64,000 nt of DNA. Source: Pedobacter sp. Leaf216. Lineage in GTDB: Bacteria; Bacteroidota; Bacteroidia; Sphingobacteriales; Sphingobacteriaceae. This document shows positions 17,108-27,022 of this stretch, piece by piece. The position numbers and the translations under genes were made by a program. A model generated the notes under the pieces. That model worked only from the letters and a program-made list of their open reading frames with translations. It had not been told where the DNA came from and did no database searches. Numbering within the stretch: the stretch's first letter is position 1; each line of letters begins with the position of its first letter. Location of the stretch: the NCBI RefSeq assembly GCF_001421515.1, contig NZ_LMKM01000012.1:242335-306334 (forward strand). Direction: 5' to 3'.

Positions 17108-20100
17108 ATGAAGATAACAGATATATCTATAAAAAGGCCTTCGCTGGTAATTGTGGTATTTACCGCATTAACCTTGCTTGGGCTACTAAGTTACTTTTCG
17201 TTGGGTTATGAATTACTTCCAAAATTCTCTAACAACGTAGTATCTATTTCGACCATCTACCCTGGTGCTTCACCAAATGAGGTAGAAAATACCGTAACCA
17301 AAAAGATTGAGGATGCGGTATCATCGATGGAAAACATTAAAAAGATCAACTCGGTATCGTTTGAGAGTTTATCAACTGTTACCATCACCTTAACTGATGC
17401 AGCAAACATTGATATTTCCTTAAATGATGCACAAAGAAAGGTAAATGCCATTCTTTCTGATCTGCCTGAGGATGTAAAAACGCCATCATTAAGTAAATTC
17501 TCTCTGGATGATTTACCGGTAATTACCATGTCTGCTTCGGCAAATATGGACGATATTACCTTTTACGATTTAATCGATAAACGTATTGCCCCGGTAATTT
17601 CGAGGGTAAGCGGTATTGCACAGGTAAACTTGGTTGGTGGTTCGGAACGCGAAATCCAGGTTTCGTTAGATGCTGATAAATTACAGGGTTATAACCTCTC
17701 TGTTCCACAGGTGCAGCAATTAATTCTGAGTTCTAACTTAGATTTCCCTACAGGAAGTGTTAAAACGCAAAACCAGGATGTACTGATCCGTTTATCGGGT
17801 AAGTACAGAAGTATGGAAGAGTTGAGAAACCTTGTTTTAACAACAACTAAAGATGGCGCACAAATTCGTTTAGGTGATGTTGCTGATGTTCAGGATTCAC
17901 AAAAAGAAACTGAAAAACTGGCGCGTATCGACCGTAAAGCTTCTATTGCAATCCAGATTATTAAACAAAGTGATGCAAACGCGGTAGAAGTAAGTAAAGG
18001 TGTGCATGCTATTATTGCTAAGCTTAAAAATGAATATGCTGCAAATAAGTTGGATATCAGAATTGTTAACGATAGTTCAATTTTCACCTTAGAATCTGCT
18101 GATGCGGTAATTCACGATTTAATACTTGCAGTTATCTTGGTGGCTTTCGTAATGCTTTTCTTCCTACACAGTTTACGTAACGCGTTAATTGTAATGGTAT
18201 CAATTCCGGTTTCATTAATTGCTACGTTTATCGGAATCAGCTTATTTGGCTTTACCTTAAACTTAATGTCGTTATTGGGGCTATCACTCGTGGTGGGTAT
18301 CCTGGTGGATGATGCGATTGTGGTACTGGAAAATATCCAGCGACACATGGAGATGGGTAAAAATAAAGTAAGGGCAGCATCTGATGCAACAAGAGAAATT
18401 GGTTTTACCGTAGTATCCATTACTTTCGTAATTGTGGTGGTATTCTTCCCGATTGCGGTAAGTACAGGTTTGGTATCGAACATTCTTCGCCAGTTCTGTA
18501 TTGTGGTAATTATTGCAACTTTGCTATCATTGGTAGCCTCATTCACCATTGTACCACTTATTTTCTCACGTTTTGGTAAGTTAGAACGTATTGAAGGTAA
18601 AAACCTATTTGGCCGTTTCATCCTTTGGTTCGAAAAACAGTTAAAGAAATTTACACTTTGGATCACCAGCATCTTAACATGGTCATTAAACCATAAAGCA
18701 CTAACATTGGTTGCCGTAGTAGTAATGTTTTTAAGTTCATGTGGTTTATTAGTTGGCGGCTTTATTGGATCAGAATTTTTCCCTAAATCAGATAAAGGAG
18801 AGTTCTTGGTGCAGTTGGAATTACCAAAAGATGCATCTTTAGAACAAACCAACTTTTTAACCCAAAAAGCTGAAGCTTATTTAGATAAACAACCAGAAAT
18901 TACTCAGTTAATTACTACAGTTGGACAATCAACCGGTGATTTTGGTGGTACGCAAGCTACGGCATATAAATCGGAGATTAACGTAAAATTAGTTGAACGC
19001 GATCAGCGTGAAGGCGTTTCTTCGGATATTTTCGCTACAAAAATGAGTCGTGCATTGGCTAAAGAGCTTGTTGGTGCCAAAGTTAAAACTGTGCCGATTA
19101 GTATTTTGGGTATTGCAGAAAATGCACCGATCCAGTTGGTGGTAATGGGATCTGATTTAGATAGTGCATTGAAATATGCTGAAGGTGCACAAAAAGTACT
19201 TGCTTCTATTCCCGGCGCAACTGAGATAAAATTATCAGTAGAAAAAGGTACACCAGAGATTAATGTTCAGGTAGATCGTGATAAGATGTCGGCTGTTGGC
19301 TTAACGTTACAAACGGTTGGATCTACCATGCAAACCGCCTTTGCCGGTAATACCGATGGTAAATACCGTAAAGGTGAGTACGAATACGACATCAATATCC
19401 AATATCAAAACTTTAACCGTCAGAATATCGACGACGTAAGGAACCTGATTTTTGTAAACAGCGATAATAAACAGATTAAGTTATCACAGTTTGCAACCAT
19501 TACAGAAGGTTCAGGACCAAGCCAGTTAGAACGTTTAAATAAATCTACTTCAGTATCTGTTAAAGCCCAATCAATTGGTAGGCCAACAGGAACCGTGGTT
19601 GCAGAATTCCAGGCAAAACTGGAAGATATGCAGAAAAACGGCAAATTAAAGGCACCGGTTGGCGTAAGTTATAGCTGGGCAGGTGATCAGGAGAATCAGA
19701 GCGAAGGTTTTGGTACTCTGGGTATCGCTTTATTGGCTTCGATTATTTTGGTTTACCTGATTATGGTTGCACTTTATGATAGTTTCATCTATCCTTTGGT
19801 GGTAATGTTCTCGCTTCCTTTGGCAGTAATCGGCGCATTGTTAGCCTTAGCATTAACCAATAACTCAATCGGTATCTTCACCATTTTAGGTTTAATTATG
19901 CTAATGGGTCTGGTAGCGAAAAATGCGATTATCCTTGTCGATTTTACCAACCACTTAAAAGCAGAAGGTAAAGAAACCAAAGAAGCGCTTGTTTTAGCCA
20001 ACCACGCACGTTTACGCCCAATTTTAATGACCACCATTGCCATGGTATTCGGTATGCTTCCTATTGCATTGGCAAGCGGCGCAGGTGCCGAGTGGAAAAA

Positions 20101-20302
20101 TGGTTTGGCCTGGGTTATTGTAGGCGGTTTAACCAGTTCGTTATTTTTAACCCTGATTGTTGTACCTGTAGTATACTTAATATTCGATAGAATGTTAGAA
20201 CGTTTAGGCTTCAATAAAAAAGGCAAAACAATTGATGAACTGATGGAAGAACCATACGATCATAAAGATGTAAATGAATACGATCTAGATCACGGACATT
20301 AA
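17108..20302 (+). CDS. RND multidrug efflux pump, inner-membrane permease (HAE1 type)
   Basis: A 1064-residue AcrB-like transporter driven by the proton gradient. It begins with the typical TDISIKRPSLVIVVFTALTL, has two sets of six membrane segments, and carries the proton-relay Asp pair in VGILVDDAIVVLENIQRH (about 397-414) with GLVAKNAIILVDF in the second half (Lys relay region). Two large periplasmic loops follow TM1 and TM7. The operon TetR-TolC-adaptor-pump is complete. It ends with an acidic His-rich tail, EYDLDHGH. Drugs, solvents or fatty acids are likely substrates, but this cannot be read from sequence. The minus-strand frame 18112-18852 is a shadow. Confidence 0.95.
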   Translation: MKITDISIKRPSLVIVVFTALTLLGLLSYFSLGYELLPKFSNNVVSISTIYPGASPNEVENTVTKKIEDAVSSMENIKKINSVSFESLSTVTITLTDAANIDISLNDAQRKVNAILSDLPEDVKTPSLSKFSLDDLPVITMSASANMDDITFYDLIDKRIAPVISRVSGIAQVNLVGGSEREIQVSLDADKLQGYNLSVPQVQQLILSSNLDFPTGSVKTQNQDVLIRLSGKYRSMEELRNLVLTTTKDGAQIRLGDVADVQDSQKETEKLARIDRKASIAIQIIKQSDANAVEVSKGVHAIIAKLKNEYAANKLDIRIVNDSSIFTLESADAVIHDLILAVILVAFVMLFFLHSLRNALIVMVSIPVSLIATFIGISLFGFTLNLMSLLGLSLVVGILVDDAIVVLENIQRHMEMGKNKVRAASDATREIGFTVVSITFVIVVVFFPIAVSTGLVSNILRQFCIVVIIATLLSLVASFTIVPLIFSRFGKLERIEGKNLFGRFILWFEKQLKKFTLWITSILTWSLNHKALTLVAVVVMFLSSCGLLVGGFIGSEFFPKSDKGEFLVQLELPKDASLEQTNFLTQKAEAYLDKQPEITQLITTVGQSTGDFGGTQATAYKSEINVKLVERDQREGVSSDIFATKMSRALAKELVGAKVKTVPISILGIAENAPIQLVVMGSDLDSALKYAEGAQKVLASIPGATEIKLSVEKGTPEINVQVDRDKMSAVGLTLQTVGSTMQTAFAGNTDGKYRKGEYEYDINIQYQNFNRQNIDDVRNLIFVNSDNKQIKLSQFATITEGSGPSQLERLNKSTSVSVKAQSIGRPTGTVVAEFQAKLEDMQKNGKLKAPVGVSYSWAGDQENQSEGFGTLGIALLASIILVYLIMVALYDSFIYPLVVMFSLPLAVIGALLALALTNNSIGIFTILGLIMLMGLVAKNAIILVDFTNHLKAEGKETKEALVLANHARLRPILMTTIAMVFGMLPIALASGAGAEWKNGLAWVIVGGLTSSLFLTLIVVPVVYLIFDRMLERLGFNKKGKTIDELMEEPYDHKDVNEYDLDHGH

Positions 20303-20329
20303 TAAACATCCAGATTAACAATCAATTTA

Positions 20330-20356
20330 GCCCCGACCCCAAATCGGGGCTTTTTT
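20330..20356 (+). terminator. Terminator after RND operon
   Basis: GCCCCGA (20330-20336) and TCGGGGC (20344-20350) surround a 7-base loop and are followed by six T. The GC-rich stem stands out in AT-rich DNA. Confidence 0.85.
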
Positions 20357-20414
20357 GTGGATTTAAAAATCAGGAACAGTGGTTTAGCGAGCGATGAATG
20401 CTCTTGATGCACTA

Positions 20415-21848
20415 TTAGGGCAAAAACAAATCATCCATGGTAACTGCATTCTGCACCAGCCCAATAGAATACATATTATTTTTAACACCATAAGTTGTAA
20501 CCATGGCTAGAAATAATGCTTTTTTTGTTTTGCTCTGCCCACGGAATATCTCAAGTTTGTATTTTAACGCTGCAGCATAGGCTTTATCTATTGCGAATTC
20601 AGTATTCGAAAATTTCATTTCACATACACTGATCACATTATCTTGCCTGTCTAACAACAGATCCACCTGTGCGCCGTTTCCATCTTTTGGCGCATATCGC
20701 CAAGCTGATGTTTCAGTAAACACTCCAGAGATGCCCAGTGCCTGTTTAATATTAACTGTATGTTTCATGCAAATCCCTTCAAATGCATAACCACTCCAGC
20801 TCCTCCAGGAAGACGTTGATGATTTTTTAAGCCACGTACCTGCACCAGTGGCGCGGGAGTGTTCGATAAATTTAAGATAGAAAAAGCTGTATTCGTCGCT
20901 GAGTTTGTAAATGCTCTGATTTGCATTTTTCTGAAAAGGCAGGTGCGGAGTAATGAAGCCAGATTCCACTAGTTCCTCAAGTAAAAGACTGGTAGTTCCC
21001 CCACTCTGTAGGTTACACACCGCAATGATTTCGTTTCTTGTTAAGCCCGAGGGTTTTTCTGCAAGTGCTTTGACTACCGAAATGTGCCTGTCTGCGTTTT
21101 CGAACAGCGAACGGTAAAGGTTAGCGAATTCTGTTGAAAGGAGGCCGTCCTTGGTGAAGCAAAGCCTGTCGATGGCCTGAGTAGCACTTTCCCCTTTTTT
21201 GATTTCTTTCAGGTAATGTGGCACACCGCCCATCGCCATAAAAATGGTCAGCATCTGGTAACGGTCAAGTTGGATATTATTGCTTTTTAAGTACTGTTCT
21301 GTTTCATGCAAGGTGAAAGGCAACAAGCGTATTTTTCGCGTTAACCGATTGTGCAGGCCACCTTTGTTGTTTACAACTTTTTTAATCATCCAGGTGGCAG
21401 CAGATCCACATATCGCAACAATCAGATTCGGCTGTTGTGAGGCCCACTGGTTCCAAAAATATTCAAATGCAGAAAGAAAGCCTGATTTATGTGAACTTAA
21501 CCATGGAAATTCGTCAAAGAAAATTACAGCTTTTCTTTTTTTAATTATTGGCGTTGCGAATTCTCTAAGTTGCCAAAAGGCTTCTGTCCAGTTTTTAGGC
21601 ACTGCAGGAGTTAATGGCGAACCTAATGCTTCTGCAATAGCTTTGCTAAAATTAAGGAGTTGTTCGGCAGCATTTGCATCATGAACGCCCGAAAGTTCGA
21701 AAATGAGCTGTTTCTGGAAAACTGAGCGGATCAGGAAAGTTTTTCCTACCCTTCTCCTGCCAAACACCGCCAATAGTTCTGATGAAGATGAGGTAAGTGC
21801 CTCTAATAATATTTTTTTCTCAGCTATTCTTCCAATAAGCAATTCCAT
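20415..21848 (-). CDS. AAA-type ATPase with nuclease-like C-terminal domain (ATPase_2/DUF234 type)
   Basis: A 477-residue protein. The N-terminal STAND/AAA-like ATPase has Walker A GRRRVGKT (30-37) and Walker B AVIFFDEFPWL with DE at 112-113. A winged-helix part follows in the middle (about 245-310, LTRNEIIAVC). The C-terminal part has D396 (QVDLLLDR) and E410-M-K412 (CEMKFS), which matches the D-ExK core of PD-(D/E)XK nucleases, as noted for the DUF234/DUF4143 families. Such proteins are widespread in archaea and Bacteroidota but have no settled function. It is a single-gene unit, and two paired palindromes lie immediately upstream. A mobile or defence role is possible. Confidence 0.85.
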   Translation of the reverse strand: MELLIGRIAEKKILLEALTSSSSELLAVFGRRRVGKTFLIRSVFQKQLIFELSGVHDANAAEQLLNFSKAIAEALGSPLTPAVPKNWTEAFWQLREFATPIIKKRKAVIFFDEFPWLSSHKSGFLSAFEYFWNQWASQQPNLIVAICGSAATWMIKKVVNNKGGLHNRLTRKIRLLPFTLHETEQYLKSNNIQLDRYQMLTIFMAMGGVPHYLKEIKKGESATQAIDRLCFTKDGLLSTEFANLYRSLFENADRHISVVKALAEKPSGLTRNEIIAVCNLQSGGTTSLLLEELVESGFITPHLPFQKNANQSIYKLSDEYSFFYLKFIEHSRATGAGTWLKKSSTSSWRSWSGYAFEGICMKHTVNIKQALGISGVFTETSAWRYAPKDGNGAQVDLLLDRQDNVISVCEMKFSNTEFAIDKAYAAALKYKLEIFRGQSKTKKALFLAMVTTYGVKNNMYSIGLVQNAVTMDDLFLP

Positions 21849-21887
21849 TTTTTATCCCTTTTAACGTTAACGATTGAAAACAATTTT

Positions 21888-21987
21888 ATCCGCAGCCAAA
21901 ATACGCTTCAAATATATAGTTTTGGCTGTGGATAAAAAAACATCCGCAGCCAAAACATGCTTAAAATTTATAATTTTGGCTGCGGAT
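21888..21987. repeat. Two paired palindromes (four ATCCGCAGCCAAAA half-sites) before the ATPase gene
   Basis: Half-site ATCCGCAGCCAAAAT occurs at 21888-21902 and 21942-21956, and its complement (TTTTGGCTGYGGAT) at 21919-21933 and 21973-21987. Each pair can form a 15-base-arm hairpin with a 16-base loop, and the pairs repeat with a period of 54. They begin 39 bases upstream of the ATPase start. The remaining gap to 22155 holds TACAATATTGTA (22105-22116). Confidence 0.85.
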
Positions 21988-22104
21988 AATGAATTATATT
22001 TAAATCCTGCATTTTTTGATATAATCGGAACCAATTATTTATTAAATCCGTGAACACTGAAATTACTTTTAAATTAAGTGTACTGAACCCTGCGCGGATA
22101 ATTC

Positions 22105-22145
22105 TACAATATTGTATCCAAACAAATTATAACGCAATATTGTAT
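22105..22145 (+). promoter_or_regulatory. Repeated CAATATTGTAT motif before unknown exported protein
   Basis: CAATATTGTAT occurs at 22107-22117 and 22135-22145, 28 bases apart, the first inside the perfect palindrome TACAATATTGTA. The second copy ends 10 bases before the start codon. A regulator site is plausible; a chance AT-rich repeat is possible. Confidence 0.3.
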
Positions 22146-22155
22146 ATTAGGGATT

Positions 22156-22959
22156 ATGTTTAAATTCATTTTTAGCCTGTTAATAGTCTGCTCGGTTCTC
22201 ATAGTAAAAGCTCAACACCCTCCCGTATTTGCGGCAATGACTACTGATTCCAGTTTCATTAAACTTTCCAATCTTGATATTACCCTGGTAAAATACAGTT
22301 ACAAACCCAATGGAATTAAATTTTTAGTGGTACATGATAATGAAGATACTGGCGTAAAAGCAGGCTTTGATTACATCCGTTGGAGTGGTGGCGAATTAAT
22401 TGATAGTCAGTACGGTAGTGTTAGGGATTATTATTTCAGTTATATGGATGATCAATACCGCATAGATCCGAATGCAATTTACACAGAGGTGGGTGTTAAT
22501 ACCCGATTAAAAAAGGATCTATTCAGTTCGAACGAAGTAGAAAAGGCAATCCTAAAGGCAGGTAAACAGATAGTTGATTTTTACGACCCAAAAGCTACCG
22601 GTTACTTTTTAACGCTACACAATAATGCAGATGGCGGCTTTGGAATTTCTTCTTATTTACCAGGTTATGATTTGGCCAGCACTGCAGATTCCGTTTACAT
22701 CAACTTCCAGATGGACGGCGATGACCTTATATATGTAACTGAACCCAGATTATTTTCAAGTTTGAAAAAAGCCAATGTGAATGTAATCCTGCAATCTAAA
22801 TTCGCTTCTAATGATGGTTCACTTTCCATTTACGCCATGCAAAATAACATTCCCTACATCAATGTTGAAGTGCAGCACGGGCATCAAGATGAAAATTTGC
22901 GCCTTATTGAATTAGCCGTTGCCACACTAAAAGAACATGGCTTGGTAAAGAAGGAGTAA
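22156..22959 (+). CDS. Unknown exported protein, possibly a metal-dependent amidase-like fold
   Basis: A 267-residue protein with a signal peptide (cleavage near residue 19, VLIVKAQH). I do not recognise the family. Conserved-looking polar motifs are VVHDNEDTG (about 60), TLHNNADGG (about 155) and VEVQHG (about 243); His and Glu spaced in this way recall zinc amidases or succinylglutamate-desuccinylase-like enzymes. This is a visual impression only. It forms its own unit, divergent from the ATPase gene, with a repeated motif in front of the start. Confidence 0.7.
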   Translation: MFKFIFSLLIVCSVLIVKAQHPPVFAAMTTDSSFIKLSNLDITLVKYSYKPNGIKFLVVHDNEDTGVKAGFDYIRWSGGELIDSQYGSVRDYYFSYMDDQYRIDPNAIYTEVGVNTRLKKDLFSSNEVEKAILKAGKQIVDFYDPKATGYFLTLHNNADGGFGISSYLPGYDLASTADSVYINFQMDGDDLIYVTEPRLFSSLKKANVNVILQSKFASNDGSLSIYAMQNNIPYINVEVQHGHQDENLRLIELAVATLKEHGLVKKE

Positions 22960-23087
22960 AATCTGCTTTCGTTATGGTAACGTTGAAAAGTAAACCAAAA
23001 AGGCGTACAGCCAATGCCTTTAAGATGAGCACATAATAATCTATTGAATTTTCTTTTGAAAGCAAATCAGGTTCTATCAATAAAAAA

Positions 23088-24153
23088 AAATTATTTGGTA
23101 AGTTTAGTTGGAACTGGATATACCACACCATTAGGCAATAAGATAACCTGTTGCAGCGAAGTGATTTTCCCTTTATCATCGCGGATCACATAAAGCCTTG
23201 TACTATTTTCACCATAGCTTGCATTATAGCCTTTAATTGTTAGCATATCCTTACTCACTTCCCTTATCTTATAATCTTCGGATGGTTTACCAGCATCAGC
23301 CCTTCTCCAGATAAGGCCTTCCTTTGTTGCAATTATATACCGGTTATTGTTGTATTTACCAATGATGCCAGCATATCTTTTTTCCCAGCCAATGTTCATT
23401 TTATCTCCTGCCTTGCTATCTTCCAACTGCCATTTAACACTTGCTATTAAATCCGAATCTTTAGAGTTTTTAATGATGTCTTCAAAGATTATTTGACGCG
23501 TTTTGGATAAGGACAGTTGACTTTTCACAACTGAATCGGGGATAACGCCTGTACCCTCCCAACCCACCTGTGAGTTTGGTGCAACTACCATTTTAACTGA
23601 TAAAAAAAGCGACAAGATTGTTTTTCAACGGAATGTAAGAGCCAGCAATTCCTGCTCCAGCTGAGGCTTCACCTATTATGGTTGCCCGGTGCATTTTCTG
23701 CATGGCATAAGCAAACCCTTCTGCAGCCGAACCTGTATTCGGACTTATCAATATAAATACTTTGCCGTTAACATTCCGCCTGCCAGGTACAAATGAATAG
23801 GTCCATTCCTGTTCATCATGGGTACGATCTTTATAAAATCCGTTTAAATAAAACTTTTCATCCCCGGCTGCGAAAAAATAAGAGGCCAGAAATCTTCCCA
23901 TTTGTAAAATGCCGCCACCGTTCGCCCTTACATCTATAATTACATATTGGCTATAAGCTGCGGTATTCATTACTGCGGCGGCTGTTTCAAACGCTTCTTG
24001 AGTGGCGTAAAAAAGGGCCTGGGATGTTAATATACGCTGTTGAAGATGAGGGATCGATATCTACACCGCGGAATCCGTAATTTTGTTTACGTAAAATGGT
24101 AGTTCAATGATAGGCTTAAACAGATCAGTTTTATTATATACCGGAAAAATTAT
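23088..24153 (-). pseudogene. Decayed S41-family (C-terminal processing) peptidase
   Basis: Read from right to left the protein needs several frame changes: FPVYNKTDLFKPIIELPF, ILRKQNYGFRGVDIDPS, TAYINIPGPF, then FYATQEAFETAAAVM with YVIIDVRANGGG and SPNTGSAAEGFAYAM, then VGWEGTGVIPDSVV. The motifs around IIDVRANGGG and TGSAAEGF (catalytic Ser) identify a serine peptidase S41. Frameshifts lie at a 7-base A run (23602-23608), a 6-base A run (24009-24014), and about 24080-24100. The N-terminus is missing; the remnant begins right after the stop of the MFS gene. The fragments 23091-23615 and 23593-23970 are the largest open parts. Sequencing error could explain one shift, not all. Confidence 0.85.
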
Positions 24154-25359
24154 CTAGTTTATACTCTTAATCTTAGTAACCAAAAAAGTAATCAGCAATC
24201 CAAACACGGAAATGATCCCGAAAGAATAACGCAAACTTGATAGCTGCGAAACATAGCCAATTAATGGCGGACCGAACAAAAACGCAAAATAACCAATGCT
24301 CGAAACCATTGTAATGGCCTTACCTGATGGCACTTTTTTATTGTTACCTGCAATACTGTAAACCATCGGTACAATACTGGAAACACCTAGCCCAATAAGC
24401 ATAAAACCTAAAATGGCCACAATAATATGAGGGAATATTACAGCAAGGGCCATACCTACCGATATAATTGCACCACTGATTTGCAACAGGTTTTTACGCC
24501 CGAACCTATTGATCAGATAAACACCTAAAAACCTACCGCTGGCCATCATAAACATAAATGATGCATAGCCGATTATGGCCTTGTTGTGCGGCAGTTTAAC
24601 CACATCTTCAAAGTAAATTGCACTCCAATCGAACATTGTTCCTTCGGTTGCCATACTGCAAAAAGCAACAACGCCCAATAACACTAATATACCTTGTGGC
24701 CGGGTAAAAAATTTTGCTTTCTCCATCAGCACATCGGGCTTACTGTAGTTCAATAATTTTTTCCCGTTAAATGCTACATTGGTTAAAGAGAATAAAGCAA
24801 TTACCCAAAAATGGGTATACATGCCCAACTTTAAGTTTACCAAACCGAGTGCAATTAATGCCCCGGTTAAATTGCCTATGCTCCATGCACCATGAAAAGA
24901 ACTCATAATGGGTTTACCATAAAAGTTTTCGCCTGCTACACCCTGTGTATTTAAGGCAATATTGCATAGATTACCTGTGATACCGAACAGCACTAAAAAA
25001 GCGGCCAGTTGTAAACCTGTGGTAGCCAGGGCTAAAAATGTTAATGCAATTGCATAGAGTGGTGCGGTTGCCCTTAACATTTTCTTGCTTCCAAAATGTG
25101 TGGTCAATTTTGCAGAAAAAAACATCGTAATAATCTGTCCTGCCGGCAATGCAAAAAGAATGGAACCTAATTCTGCATCATTAAGCCCCATAGATGCTTT
25201 GAAAGTTGGTATTCTACTTGCCCAACTGGCAAAACAAACGCCTTGCATAAAGTAAAATGCGGAAATAGCGAAACGTACTTGTTTTGGAGAGCTTTGTGCT
25301 GTTACAGGTGTATTTTCTTGTTTTATTAGAATTTCCTTTTCTTGCTTGCTTTCTTCCAA
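24154..25359 (-). CDS. MFS transporter (YbjJ/FucP-like)
   Basis: A 401-residue membrane protein with 12 hydrophobic segments. The N-terminal SWASRIPTFKASMGLNDAEL is typical of the YbjJ-type branch of the major facilitator superfamily. The start is TTG (no ATG is available upstream in frame), preceded by an unrelated Lys/Glu-rich leader of about 25 residues. It follows tenA by 108 bases and may be read from the thiD-tenA transcript, but this branch is not a known thiamine transporter. Substrate unknown. Its stop codon touches the S41 pseudogene. Confidence 0.85.
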   Translation of the reverse strand: MEESKQEKEILIKQENTPVTAQSSPKQVRFAISAFYFMQGVCFASWASRIPTFKASMGLNDAELGSILFALPAGQIITMFFSAKLTTHFGSKKMLRATAPLYAIALTFLALATTGLQLAAFLVLFGITGNLCNIALNTQGVAGENFYGKPIMSSFHGAWSIGNLTGALIALGLVNLKLGMYTHFWVIALFSLTNVAFNGKKLLNYSKPDVLMEKAKFFTRPQGILVLLGVVAFCSMATEGTMFDWSAIYFEDVVKLPHNKAIIGYASFMFMMASGRFLGVYLINRFGRKNLLQISGAIISVGMALAVIFPHIIVAILGFMLIGLGVSSIVPMVYSIAGNNKKVPSGKAITMVSSIGYFAFLFGPPLIGYVSQLSSLRYSFGIISVFGLLITFLVTKIKSIN

Positions 25360-25467
25360 AATGATGTTTTAATTATAGATTGAGCTACAAAGTTCTTTAA
25401 ATCTATTGTAAAAACCGACAATTTTTTAACATTTATCCGAATTTCTGTCTGCAAACTGGTTAAAATC

Positions 25468-26121
25468 TTAAATTTTCCATTTTTCAAGTTGATAAGCACT
25501 ATCCCAAAACATCCACTCCAATCGTGTAGCCATTTCAAAAGCCTCAAACATTTTCTGCCGGGTTTCGGTATTGGCAACAGCCGCCAGTTGATCTGCAATG
25601 GTAATCGCTTTTTCCACTGCGGTTGCAAATTCTGCTCCTGCATACATATCGATCCACCTTTTATATGGATTTTGATCTCCGCTTTGCTGTGAAAAAATAT
25701 AATCGCCAACTGCTTTGTAAATCCAGAAACATGGTAAAACCGCGGCAACTGCAATTTCTACATTGGCGTAAGCAGCCTGACTAAGGATATAATTTGTATA
25801 CAATAAGGTAGATGGTGTAGGCTGAATATTTGTTGCTAAGCCAAATTCTACAAAATAACTTTCATGTAAACTCCGCTCTGCGAAAATTGCTCCTGTAGAA
25901 AATCCGGCAAAAGCCATTACCAGGTCGGCATGCTGCATCCGGCTGCTAATTGTACTTAATGTCCGCCCGAATTCCAACAAATAATAGGCATCCTGCGCCA
26001 GGTAAAAAAGGAATTTTTCTTGCGGTAAGGTACCATTGCTAAGTTCGGCATTAAAAGGCATTGTTAATATTTTGGCATAAATGGGTGCTACCTTTTCCCA
26101 TGCCTGTTGGCTCCACATCAT
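25468..26121 (-). CDS. tenA: TenA-family aminopyrimidine aminohydrolase
   Basis: A 217-residue all-helical cytosolic enzyme of thiamine salvage. TenA proteins hydrolyse the amino group of degraded thiamine pyrimidines to give HMP. The catalytic Cys lies in VAAVLPCFWIYKAVGD (about 133-148), and the C-terminal EWMFWDSAYQ matches the conserved Glu/Tyr end. The gene overlaps the end of thiD by four bases (ATGA type), so translation is coupled and both are under the TPP riboswitch. The reading frame at 25326-25754 is a shadow. Confidence 0.92.
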   Translation of the reverse strand: MMWSQQAWEKVAPIYAKILTMPFNAELSNGTLPQEKFLFYLAQDAYYLLEFGRTLSTISSRMQHADLVMAFAGFSTGAIFAERSLHESYFVEFGLATNIQPTPSTLLYTNYILSQAAYANVEIAVAAVLPCFWIYKAVGDYIFSQQSGDQNPYKRWIDMYAGAEFATAVEKAITIADQLAAVANTETRQKMFEAFEMATRLEWMFWDSAYQLEKWKI

Positions 26122-26936
26122 TGAATAATTAGTTTTAGCGGATTAAAAAAATGATTTAACGGGCCATTGCCCTTACCAGTTGTTACATTACTTCCACTTT
26201 GTAGTGCCTCGCTGATATATTTTTTTGCAAGTTTTATAGCCGTTAATAGATCATAACCTTTTGCCATCTCGGCAGCTATGGCTGATGATAAAGTACACCC
26301 CGTTCCATGCAGGTTTTTTGAAGCAATAAATGCACTTTCGAGTATAACTGGTGCATCTTTTCCATTTATGAAAACATCGTAAATAATTGGTCCGGCCAAG
26401 TGCCCGCCTTTCAGTAATATAGCGTTTGCGCCTTTTTGGATAATTTTGTACCCTGCCGCGATCATATCTTCAAGGTTGTGGATCGGTTGCCCGGAAAGTA
26501 TAACGGCTTCATCAATATTTGGGGTTACTAAACTAACAATAGGAAACAATTTTTCAATCAGCAGGTTCACGGTATCGGGTTCTATTAAACGATGACCGCT
26601 GGTAGCCACCATCACAGGATCTAAAATTATCGGAGCAGGATTACTATAACTGCTTAATGCCTTTACAATTACCTGTACCACTTCTGCACGGTTAATCATC
26701 CCGATTTTAATTGCAACAGGTGCAATATCATCCATCACGGCCTGCAATTGATCTTTGATGATTTCTGTCGGAATGCCGTGTACCGACTTTACACCCATTG
26801 TATTTTGTGCCGTTACTGCTGTAATTACAGAGGTACCAAAGCAGCCCAGTGCCGAAAAAGTTTTTAAATCGGCTTGTATACCAGCACCTCCTCCACTATC
26901 GGAGCCAGCTATTGTTAATACATTAATGTAATTCAT
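26118..26936 (-). CDS. thiD: Hydroxymethylpyrimidine / phosphomethylpyrimidine kinase
   Basis: A 272-residue ribokinase-fold enzyme that phosphorylates HMP and then HMP-P to HMP-PP for thiamine synthesis. The N-terminal [20 protein letters not shown] is the family signature, and the C-terminal [20 protein letters not shown] contains the GTGC anion hole with the catalytic Cys. Length is normal. A TPP riboswitch lies 86 bases upstream. It is the first gene of the thiD-tenA unit; the other thiamine genes are not in the window. Confidence 0.95.
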   Translation of the reverse strand: MNYINVLTIAGSDSGGGAGIQADLKTFSALGCFGTSVITAVTAQNTMGVKSVHGIPTEIIKDQLQAVMDDIAPVAIKIGMINRAEVVQVIVKALSSYSNPAPIILDPVMVATSGHRLIEPDTVNLLIEKLFPIVSLVTPNIDEAVILSGQPIHNLEDMIAAGYKIIQKGANAILLKGGHLAGPIIYDVFINGKDAPVILESAFIASKNLHGTGCTLSSAIAAEMAKGYDLLTAIKLAKKYISEALQSGSNVTTGKGNGPLNHFFNPLKLIIQ

Positions 26937-26979
26937 TGCTTAAAGACTTCATTTTGTTTAAACAACTTCAGGAGTCTTC

Positions 26980-26996
26980 AAATGCAGTATGCATTT
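26980..26996 (-). promoter_or_regulatory. Short hairpin between riboswitch and thiD
   Basis: AAATGCA and TGCATTT flank the 3-base loop TAC on the minus strand. A further AAGACT/AGTCTT pair lies closer to the start codon. Either could be the switching element of the riboswitch; no T-run follows, so control of translation rather than termination is more likely. Confidence 0.35.
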
Positions 26997-27022
26997 TACA
27001 CAATATGTGCAGACAAACTAAT

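Noticed and set aside
18112-18852. A 246-residue minus-strand frame inside the RND pump gene
   Set aside because: It lies antisense to a full AcrB-like gene with all motifs, has no recognisable fold, and is explained by codon bias of the pump gene.
25326-25754. A 142-residue frame inside tenA and the MFS spacer
   Set aside because: It overlaps the clearly recognised TenA frame and has no domain.
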